A stretch of 34,767 nucleotides of DNA from Pelagophyceae sp. CCMP2097. Taxonomy: Eukaryota > Sar > Pelagophyceae. The stretch is from the NCBI GenBank assembly GCA_026770575.1, contig MU657207.1, positions 265,693-300,459 of the forward strand. Reading direction: 5' to 3'. Below are positions 27,196-34,767 of the stretch, in pieces; the first letter of the stretch is position 1, and each line of letters opens with the position of its first letter. Position numbers and translations under genes: made by a program. Under the pieces are notes generated by a model, which was not told where the DNA came from, made no database searches, and saw only the letters and a program-made list of their open reading frames with translations.

Positions 27196-30187
27196 TCAAC
27201 GTTGACTAGTCGATCGGTAGGCTTGTTGGAGCGCGGCCTCGTGCCGGCTCAGGAGCTGCGTCAGGGCGTTTTCCGGGGCCTCTTTTCGCAGCCGGTTGTA
27301 AACGAAGTGCAGCTGTGACAGGTGCTCGCGCTTGAACGCCGCCATGTCCGCGTGGTCAGAAACGGCGGCGAAGAGTTCGGACGCGTCGACGCCCGCACTC
27401 GTAAACGCCCAGGCCGTATTCGCGAGGTTCTGCGGGTTGAACGCCGCCATCTTCTTTGATGATTCTACCGCGATTGCAGCAAACAGCGCCGGCGCTTCAA
27501 AGCCCGCCTTAGCAAAGGCCCACGCTGTGTTTGCGAGGTCTTGCGAATTGAACGTCGCAATCTTTGCTGATGCTTCCGCGGCGACGGCTTCGAATAGCGC
27601 CGGCGCTTCCAAACCCGCCGTCGCGTACGCCCAGACGGTGGTTGCGAGGTCTTGCGAATTGAACGTCGCAATCTTCTTGGATAATGTTGTTGTGGCGGCC
27701 TGGAAGAACACTGGCGCCTCGACTCCCGCCTTTGCAAAGGCCCACGCCGTGCTTGCGAGGTTTTGCGGGGTGAAGGTCGATATCTTCTTGGATGATTCGA
27801 CCTCGACGGCTTGGAACAAATCTGGAGCCGAAAGGCCCGCTTTCGAAAAAGCCCACGCGACGTTCGCCAGCGATTGGGCTTCAAAGGTCTCAATCGTCTC
27901 GCTCGACGAATCGGCAATGGACTCGAACAACAACGGCGCTTCGACGCCCGCCTTAGCAAAAGCCCACGCCGTGTTCGCTAAAGCCTGCGGGGCGAACGTC
28001 GCAATCTTCTTTGGCGCTTCTAAAGCGACGGCTTCGAAGAGCGCCGGCGCTTCAATGCCCGCCTTCGCAAAAGCCCAGACGATGCTCGCCAGGTCTTGCG
28101 AGCCAAAGTCCCCAATGTTCTTTTCCGCTTTGTCGGCGACGATTTTAAACAGCGCCGGCGCTTCAACGCCCGCCTTGGCAAAGGCCCAAACGGTGTTGTT
28201 GAGGTTCTGCGGCGTGAACAAGGCCATCTTGGCAGGCGCCTCGGCCGCGATTGCGGCAAAGAGCTCGGGGTCGGCGTGTCTCGATTTGGCAAAGGCCCAT
28301 ACAGTATTACCGAGGTCCTGCGCGCTAAACGCCCCCATCGAACCCCTCGCTTGCACCGAAGCCGCTTCAAACAGAGCCGGCGCCTCGACCCCCGCCTTTG
28401 CAAAAGCCCAGACGATGTTGGAAACGTTTTGCGGGCTGAAAGAAGCCATCTCCGCCGCCGCTTTCGCCTCAATCGTCTGGAACAACTGCGGCGCCGAAAC
28501 GCCCGCCTTGGAGTAGGCCCAGGCCGTGTTGGTTAAGGCCTGCGGGTTGAAAGTCCCGACTTTTGCAATTGCCTCGGTTGCGGCGAATTTGAATAAGGCC
28601 GGAGCCGAGACGCCCGCTTTGGCGAAAGCCCAAACGGTATTCGCCAAACCTTGCGCCTCAAACGTCTCGACCTTGCCCGATGCGTCTTGGGCGATGGTGT
28701 AGAAGAGGCCCGGCGCCGCGACGCCGGCTTTGGCGAAAGCCCAGACGACGTTTGACAGCTCCTGCGCTTTGAAATCTCGCACCTTTGGACGAGCCACCTT
28801 TGATATGGCGAGCAGCAATTCCCGAGTCCAGGGCATCGTCTCGCCGCCGACCTTGGCTAAGCCCCAGCTCGCGCTCGCCAGCTCGCGCGGGCCCCAGTGC
28901 GCCCCTCGAAACGTGAGGCTCGATCGAGCGTGCTCCTGGAGCTTTTGGAAAAGCAGCGCCGCTTCGGGTTGTAAAGTGCGCTTCAGTCTGCCGATTCGGT
29001 GCAGCGCCGTGGCGTCGTTGACGTGGTTGAAGTTGTCCCCCTGTTGCTCAAAAACTCGCAGCACGCCTTGCGCGGTGACGCACCTCGATATAGTCTTGTT
29101 GATCTTGGCCTTGTCCACGGGCCTCCGGCGCTTCGCCTCCGCGCTCGCGGCCATGACGTTTGCCGACGTCGCGCGCTCGACACTCAGTCGTTTATAACGG
29201 AGGGCGGTCCCGTCCATTGCTTTGGCGATGTTGAAGCTCAGTGCTGCAGAGACCTAGCGCATTATGTGAATGGACCCCGTATCCGCAATGCCGGACGCGG
29301 CTGCATACGGTGACAAAGGCATACCCTTTGGGCTTCATCTTTTGGTCGAGGGGCATGCGGATGGCGTAGACGTGGCCGGCCTTTTCAAACGCTCGGCGGA
29401 CGTCGTCCGCATCGATGCCGTGCGGCAGGTTCTTGACAAATAAAGTCGCCTCGAACTCGTTGGCGTGGACGACGGGCGGCACTGTCAAGGCGGACTCGTC
29501 CCACGCGGCTTGGCACCACTCCTTTGTGCTTTTGGCACCCGTATAATCCTTGTACCACTCGGCGGGCCCGCGCTCCCTCAACAAAGTCTTCTTCGCCTTG
29601 GGCGACGCCGTCAGGCCTCTTGCAGACGCCACCCGCCGCGCGTCCGCTGCGGCATTCTGCTCCACAAACGGCTGGAGCACGTCCGCCGGAAGCATCGGAA
29701 TCCGATCCGGATCTGGAAATGGGGGCGTGACGAAGCCCGGGAAGAAGGGCAACTCGTCGTCTTGGGCAGCGTCGATTTTGCGCGAGAGATTTTTCAAACT
29801 GCCCTTGTCGCGGTCGGCGATGTCGTGCATCGCTTTGACGGATGCCGCCATGCGCGCTCGAGCCTCGGCCACGTCGGCGCGCTCGACGTCCAGCGTGCGC
29901 TTGTCCCAGTCGCCCATTCTCGCGCCGTGCATCTTTGCTAAAGCGATTTCCGCGTCGTCCTTCGCCACAATGACGTACGCGTGCCCTTTCGCGTAACCAT
30001 TCACGCGGTCCATGGGCACCTTCACACCCCGCACTTTGCAAGCACCTTCGAATAACCGCCGGACCTTTTCTGCAGTCGCGTCGCGCGGGAGGTTGCGCAC
30101 GAAGAGCGACTCATCCGCAGAGGCACTGGCCTCGGGGCCCACCGATGCGAAGCGGCGCCAAACGCGGAGTTGTTGGATGCGCATCAT
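27196..30187 (-). CDS. Two-RRM protein fused to thirteen 37-residue helical repeats (978 aa, 2 exons)
   Basis: Exons 30187-29309 and 29253-27196, joined by a 55-nt GTATGC..GCTAG intron in phase 0. The N-terminus (MMRIQQLRVWRRFASVG) looks like a mitochondrial presequence. RRM1 spans about 27-104 (SLFVRNLPRD, GHAYVIVA). RRM2 begins TLFVKNLPHG at about 248 and its RNP1 (KGYAFVT) ends at the intron; the second exon supplies the missing half (AKAMDGTALRYKRLSVERA), which proves the join. From about 454 come 13 repeats of exactly 37 residues, F.PQ.LANTAWAFAKAGVEAPALFEAVA type, preceded by a degenerate copy (PRELASASWGLAKV). The repeats resemble octotricopeptide/DUF1601-type helical RNA-binding arrays of organelle regulators. 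An organellar RNA-processing or translation factor is likely. Confidence 0.8.
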
Positions 30188-30425
30188 ACACCGCTCGGAG
30201 GGACGGCCCGGGGCTCGAGAAGAGCCCCTGCGCAAAGGCCCGACTGCGCCCTCTCGGCGCGTGGGGAGACCTTCGAAATCGCTGAAGCCTCTGGAGTGTG
30301 TCCGTGTGGACCCGCACGTCCGTCGGTGGGTTCCCAAATTTTGGGCGAAGAGTGCACGTGCTTCGACCGCATCACTTCCGGCCTGGCGGCGGATGGGGTG
30401 CCTCTTCGCTTTGGCGCTGGCGGCA
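30188..30425. promoter_or_regulatory. Divergent spacer (238 bp) between two start codons
   Basis: The RRM-repeat gene starts leftward at 30187 and the unrecognised gene starts rightward at 30426, so this short spacer must contain both promoters. No TATA box is evident; the region is GC-rich. Confidence 0.45.
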
Positions 30426-31740
30426 ATGGCGGAGTCGCTAAACATGGACGCGCTCAGAGCGCTCAGGCTTCGGGGGGCGCAGCTCTCGTTGGAAGATGCC
30501 AAGTGGTGTGTACTTTGCATTCTTTGACACGGCGCCGGTTCCACACGCCACTGCAGGCGGCGCCTCGTGCAGCAGAGCACCAAGTCCGTCAAGCTCGAGG
30601 GCGACGACGTTACCGTGAGTTCGGAAAACCGATCCAGACAGGCCGAGGATGCCTTTGCGTCGGCGGGCCCGCACGCGCTTGTTTAGGCGATTGCGGCGCT
30701 GCGCCGCGTGACGCGGTTCGCGCAGGAGTTGCTGGATGAAGAGGAATTCCGAGCCATGCGCATCGTCGCAGCCGGCGGCGCGAGTCCCGGCGTCGGTGTG
30801 CCTTTACGAGCGCAAAGTCGAGAGCGGGAATCCGGGCTTCGTCGACTTTATCTTTAGGCGCGCGTGCGGCCTCTCGACGCGCCCTTGGACGTGCGCGGCC
30901 CGCTGGGCCGCGCCGAGGCGGCTCTGGTGGCGGCGCTGGCGCGGCCTGGGGGTCTCGTCTTGCACGCGGCGGGGGCTGTGAACCGCACGCTCCAAGCGGT
31001 CTTCGACATCGCAGAGTCCGAGACGTTGCGGTCCTCGATCTCAAATACCAACGGTGCACGCCTCCGGCCGCTCGACGCCCCGCCCTCGGCGCTCGGCAAC
31101 CTCGAGGCGCGTTTCTTGCCCACGGCCTCTTCCGCCGACGCCTCGAATAGGTCCTGCTCGAGGCCGTCGTGCGCGAGGAGCGCGGGCTGGCGCTGGCGTA
31201 CCAGAAGACGCAGCAGTGGATGCGCCCGAGCGCCGCCACGGCCAGGACGCGCGGGCCCCTCGCGGTGCGACCGCACACTCTGCTGCCTTTGCGGCCGCCT
31301 CGATCGGACTGCCTTAGCGGCCGCCTCGATCGGAATACAATGGCACGTAGTCGCTCGAGTCCATGGCCGAAATCGCGCAGCGCTACGAGCGAGCGCGCTT
31401 CGAAGTCCTCCGGGAGCAAGGTGCAATCCCAATGCTCTCGGGAGCCTGCGTATAGCAGCGAATCGCAGGCGTCGTCTCGCGGCCCATGGAATACGACCCC
31501 GACGGCCCGCTCGGCCGTGAGCACCTCGGGGGGTGGACGCCCGGCGTGATGCGTTTCGTAGGCGCGGAGCTGGTCGCGGTGGGCCTGTACCGCGCGCCGG
31601 TTCTTCTCATTGCCCTGTACGAACGCATCACGCAGCTCCTCGACGAAGCCCACGACGCCGACGACGCCGACACGCGGCTGCTCGGCCCTCCGGACGCAGA
31701 CACGCGGCTGCTCGGCCCTCCGGATCAGCAAACTCCGTGA
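30426..31740 (+). CDS. Unrecognised multi-exon gene
   Basis: Probable exons: 30426-30505, 30557-30614, 30687-30797, 30858-about 31053, 31151-31264, 31351-31420 and 31469-31740. All joins keep phase except 31053/31151, where the obvious GT and AG differ by one base; this exon end is unsettled (an alternative donor or an indel). The product starts MAESLNMDALRALRLRGAQL and is helical and charged (RFAQELLDEEEFRAM, VLLEAVVREERGLALAYQ, MAEIAQRYERARFEVLREQ). Its last exon has YDPDGPLGREHLGGWTPGVM, GLYRAPVLLIALYERITQLL and a duplicated DTRLLGPPD tail. No domain is recognised; long helices suggest a coiled-coil or scaffold role, but that is a guess. It shares a 238-bp divergent spacer with the RRM-repeat gene. 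Confidence 0.5.
31669..31724 (+). repeat. In-frame 30-bp tandem duplication
   Basis: A 26-bp block (31669-31694) recurs exactly at 31699-31724, adding ten residues (DTRLLGPPDA) near the C-terminus of the unrecognised gene without breaking the frame. Confidence 0.85.
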
Positions 31741-31877
31741 CGAAACGCGTACCGAGCCGAGGCGGCCCTTGCTCCGACTCGCGCGCGTAAACGTCAAGGG
31801 ACATGTTTTGAGATTCCAAGGGCCCTCATCGAGCCTCCCGTAGTCGTAAATTCCGTGGGATGTCATCTATGAGAGTC

Positions 31878-31955
31878 TTCAGACGGAGAGGGCTCCCGAA
31901 GTAGTCGCGTCTTCCGTCGACGAGATCTGTTAAAAGCTTCGGACGGAGAGGGCTC
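31878..31955 (+). repeat. Short direct repeat in the convergent spacer
   Basis: GACGGAGAGGGCTC occurs at 31882-31895 and 31942-31955, each after CTTC(A/G), between the ends of two convergent genes. It may be a 3'-end signal or a small duplication. Confidence 0.5.
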
Positions 31956-32018
31956 ACTCGGTCGGCCTGGTCGACTCTGTTTTTCGCGGCCCGGCAACGG
32001 GGCGCTTTTGCAACCGGC

Positions 32019-33708
32019 CTACTTCTTCTCGTAGTAGCCCTGGGCGGCGAGGGCCTCGCGCAGCGCGGCGCAGCAGAGGGCTGCGTTTTCGCGCTTGGAG
32101 TTGTAGCCCATCATACCTAATAAGATAAGGAATTACAGGGCAGGCGGACCGGGGGGCTTTTATCCAATCCCGTTCGGACCTACCGATGCGCCAGACCTTG
32201 CCCGCCAGCGCGCCCAAGCCGCCGGCGATTTCAATGTCGAAATTCTCCCGCAGGTAGACGACGACCTTTGCGCCGTCGACGCCCGGCGGGATCTTCACCG
32301 TCGTCAGCGACGGCAGGCGGTGCTCGTGGGCCACGTGGGGCTCGAGGCCGATTTTGTCGAGCTCGCTCCAAAAGTATTCCGCGGTATCGCGATGGCGCGC
32401 CCACGACGCCTCCAGGCCCTCCTCGGCGACGACCGTCAGCGCCTCGCGGAAGGCGTAGACCATGGAGATCGGCGCCGTGTGGTGGTAGACGCGCGGCGAG
32501 CCGAAGTCGTTGACGACCAAATAGCGGCGGATCATGTTCATGTCCAAATACCAGTTCTTCGTCTTGTCGCCCGCGTTCTCGCGGGCCTCCATCTTCGCCA
32601 GCGCGCGCGGGCCCAGCGTCAGCGGCGCGATGCCCGGCGGGCAGGACAGGCACTTTTGGCCGCCGGCGTACGCCGCATCCACGCCCCACTCGTCCAGCAG
32701 CAGAGGCACGCCGCCAATGGAAGTCACCGTGTCGAGCATGAGCAGCGCGTCGTGCTTGCGCACGATGTCGGAGATGCCGACCATGGGCTGGCACGCTCCC
32801 GTGGACGTCTCCGCGTGCGCGAACCAGACAATGTCCGGCTTGTGCGCGGCGCACGCCGCCTCAATCTCCGCCAAAGTAAAGACCTCGCCCCAGGGCTTGT
32901 CGACGCGCGCGATCTTGGCGCCGTACCGCGCCGCCATGTCGCAATGGCGCTCGCCAAAGTAGCCGTTGACAAAGACCAAGTGCGTGTCGCCCTCGCGCGT
33001 CAAGTTCGCCACCGCCGCCTCCCAGGCCGCGGACCCGGTGCCGGAGCAGGGGATGGTAAAGGCGTTGTCCGTCTGCCAGACGTAACGAAGCAGCGACTTG
33101 AGGTCCTCCATGATCTTAAGGAACGCAGCGTCCATGTGGCCCACCTACGCACCACACGTTTCCTAGACGTGTACGGGGGGGGCCTTCCCTTGGCTTTTGT
33201 GAGGGGCCTCTGCGCTCGACGGCCAAAACGCCCCGAGAAATGGGCCGCTCGTCGCAAGGCGCACCTGCGGCAGCGCCATGGCCTGGTGCACGCGCGGGTG
33301 CGCGTTGCCTAGGAGCGGCGGTCCGCTACCGCTCCCGGCGAATCTCTCCCGCGGCGGCGGCATTTGGGTCGAAACGCGGCGGCGGTCGGGGTCTCCCACG
33401 ATGGCGGTCGGGGGTCGCGGCTGGGCGGTCCCAAAGTGCTCGAAGGGCGGTCCCAAAGATCTTAACGCACCGGGGCCGGGCCCGAGGAGGAGGCGCTTCG
33501 GCGGGTTGAGCTGACCCACGACGGGCTTGGCGATCTGCGGCGAAGCGTCCGCGGCCGCGCCCCGCAAAGGGACGCAAAGGGACGCACGCCGAGCGCCGCG
33601 GGGGGCGTCATCGTCGGAGGATACACAGTTGCGAAACCTATCAATCCCGTTGACCAGGCGGCCCTTTGACGCGGCCCTTAGAGCCGTGCCCCTATGCCAG
33701 CGTTGCAT
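32019..33708 (-). CDS. Alanine/serine-glyoxylate aminotransferase (446 aa, 4 exons)
   Basis: Minus-strand exons 33708-33471, 33308-33265, 33144-32184 and 32116-32019 join in phase. Introns are 162, 120 and 67 nt. Family marks: KRLLLGPGPG, HPRVHQAMALPQVGHMD, IPCSGTGSAAWEA (PLP phosphate loop), HAETSTG, LLMLDTVTSIGGVPL (PLP-stacking Asp) and GGQKCLSCPPGIAPL, with the Schiff-base lysine at about residue 258. The end WRIGMMGYNSKRENAALC is typical. This PLP enzyme transfers the amino group of alanine or serine to glyoxylate, the photorespiratory route from glycolate. The start at 33708 gives an arginine-rich leader without acids (MQRWHRGTALRAASKGRLVN) like a mitochondrial presequence. The C-terminus EKK is not a peroxisomal SKL-type signal, which also favours mitochondria. 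The start is the least certain part. Confidence 0.88.
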
Positions 33709-34076
33709 CTCCTCACCGCGGGCGCAGGCGCGCAGCGAGCCGGGGCGCATCATCGGACTGGCGTAGCTTCGAGCACTTCGAAGCTTCAAGTCGCTCCGAA
33801 TTTGACAGGCTCCGACCGCGATTGCAAGTGCGTCACCCTGTTCAGAACCCAAACTGGGATTTGACGGGTTCCAGCCGCAAGGAAATGGGAAATGGGAAAT
33901 CGCTTAGGCCCGGCGGCTCGACGGCGCGGGGGCCCTCGGTTTGGGGGCGCCGCTCGGCTATTTCGATGTTTGGCGCACAGGCCGGCTTCTTTGCGGGAGG
34001 ACTTGTTTTCGCCTCGTTTTCGGGTTGCGCCGCACGCCGCACCCGGCGCCGGCCCCAATTCTTCGAGCGCCGGGCC
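33709..34076. other. Intergenic spacer, 368 bp
   Basis: Between the presumed start of the aminotransferase and the end of the next minus-strand gene. Contains a GGGAAAT triplication (33887-33900) and two related segments with TTTGAC(A/G)GG(C/T)TCC (33802 and 33852). No gene seen. Confidence 0.4.
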
Positions 34077-34767
34077 CTAGAGCACGACGACGAGGGCCTT
34101 GAGCACGGCGGTGCGCGTGAGCGACGACTCGGGCTGGCCTGCCTCGTCCCACTTGACGTAGAGGCGGCCGTCGTCGTCGTCGTCCACGCGCGACACCGCA
34201 CCAGCCCACGAACCCGCGCCCGGGAACTTGACCAGGACGCGCTCGCCGACGAGGCCGTCGTTGGCCGGCGGCTGCGTCACCGGCGCCGCCGAGACGGCGG
34301 GGACTTCCACGCACGTCCGCGCGAACAATTTTGCACCGCGCTTGGCCACCGCGTCGCCGTGGTGCGGCACGTTTGCGGCGTTGATGGCGTTGACGTCGAC
34401 GTCGTAGAGTTTGGCGATCTTTGCCAGCGTGTCGTTCTCGTAAGAGATGTAGTAGCGCTTGTCGCCCTGGCGCAGCTCCTTCCCGGGAGAGTACAGAGCC
34501 CCGTCGGGCAGCGCCTCCGCTTCCGCAAGCACCACCGGCGGCGACCGAGCCGCCTTGGCCGGCGACGCAGACACGCTGCTGCGCTTGGCCGCGGGGGACT
34601 TGGCCGCCGATGCCGCCTTGGGCGTCGCCGCCTTTGCAGCGGGCTTGGCCGCGGGCTTGGCCGCCGGGGCCGGGGCCGCGGCGGCGGCGCGGTCCGCGTT
34701 GCTCTTGCGGCCACGCTTGGCCGACGCTTCCGCGCCGGCCGCCGCCGGGGCCGCGGCGGCCGGGCGC
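34077..34767 (-). CDS. Protein with basic histone-like tail, AT-hook, LysM-like and Tudor-like segments (5' end off window)
   Basis: The frame is open from the right edge to a stop at 34077, about 229 residues. The visible N-terminal part is alanine/proline/lysine-rich, with KRGRKSN (AT-hook-like) and repeated AAKPAAK, ATPK, SPAAK and SPAK units like a linker-histone tail, so nuclear and DNA-bound is likely. Then KRYYISYENDTLAKIAKLYD with VDVNAINAAN fits the LysM pattern (Y.I..NDTL..IA..Y..D...I...N), though the usual glycine before D is asparagine. A final segment (LVGERVLVKFPGAGSWAGAV, then RLYVKWDEAG) resembles a small barrel of Tudor type. LysM usually binds chitin or peptidoglycan; its place beside chromatin-like segments is odd. 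Partial gene. Confidence 0.65.
   Translation of the reverse strand, partial: RPAAAAPAAAGAEASAKRGRKSNADRAAAAAPAPAAKPAAKPAAKAATPKAASAAKSPAAKRSSVSASPAKAARSPPVVLAEAEALPDGALYSPGKELRQGDKRYYISYENDTLAKIAKLYDVDVNAINAANVPHHGDAVAKRGAKLFARTCVEVPAVSAAPVTQPPANDGLVGERVLVKFPGAGSWAGAVSRVDDDDDGRLYVKWDEAGQPESSLTRTAVLKALVVVL

Noticed and set aside
27196..29217. Independent gene starting at ATG 29217 (MDGTALRYK)
   Set aside because: These residues complete RRM2 of the upstream exon in phase, so the ATG is internal.
1..34767. tRNA, rRNA or bacterial operon signals
   Set aside because: I scanned for cloverleaf-like ends and Shine-Dalgarno-type layouts and saw none; genes have spliceosomal introns.

Overview
The window looks like nuclear DNA from a compact, GC-rich alga of the stramenopile (heterokont) kind, most like a pelagophyte such as Aureococcus; this is inference from gene content and style, not from a search. 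The evidence is densely packed genes on both strands, many very short spliceosomal introns (about 40 can be placed, mostly 39-90 nt, 13 of them with a GTGCG donor), a plastid fibrillin-type gene, families of WD40 and 37-residue helical repeats, and a probable selenoprotein with its own SECIS element. A run of 470 N at 11555-12024 shows it is a draft assembly, so single-base frameshifts may be assembly errors.

Layout, left to right: the end of an acidic-tailed gene (1-87); a secreted TBL/PC-esterase-like enzyme with one frame break (458-1787); an F-box-like protein (2664-4430, minus); a WD40 protein (4844-6067, minus); a 1.34-kb element with perfect 68-bp terminal inverted repeats that carries an AT-hook gene and an overlapping antisense RING gene (6143-7483); a fibrillin-like gene (7585-8419); a decayed second WD40 copy (8618-9678, minus); a gene-poor stretch with a 728-bp inverted-repeat element and the gap (9679-12154); a DsbA-like gene with an in-frame TGA at the redox site and a 3' SECIS (12155-13272); an 11-exon O-fucosyltransferase-like gene (13347-15667, minus); a 366-bp MITE with TA target duplication (15736-16101); a third WD40 copy (16219-17322); a mitochondrial carrier (17516-19025, minus); the lariat debranching enzyme DBR1 (20013-21619); a PUB-UBA-E2-like-U-box protein (21825-25064); a membrane-anchored sulfotransferase (25411-27146); a two-RRM protein fused to thirteen 37-residue repeats (27196-30187, minus); an unrecognised multi-exon gene (30426-31740); an alanine/serine-glyoxylate aminotransferase (32019-33708, minus); and a LysM/AT-hook/basic-tail protein running off the right edge (34077-34767, minus).

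There is no operon logic. Neighbours are mostly unrelated housekeeping genes, often divergently paired over short intergenic spaces (DBR1; the RRM-repeat gene and the gene at 30426; the fucosyltransferase and third WD40 gene, with the MITE between them). The strongest novelties are the selenocysteine DsbA with its SECIS, the inverted-repeat element carrying AT-hook and RING genes, the ubiquitin-pathway fusion protein whose E2-like fold lacks the catalytic loop, and the RRM plus helical-repeat fusion. All exon boundaries were chosen by eye from splice signals, phase agreement and protein-family continuity; no alignment or transcript data were used.
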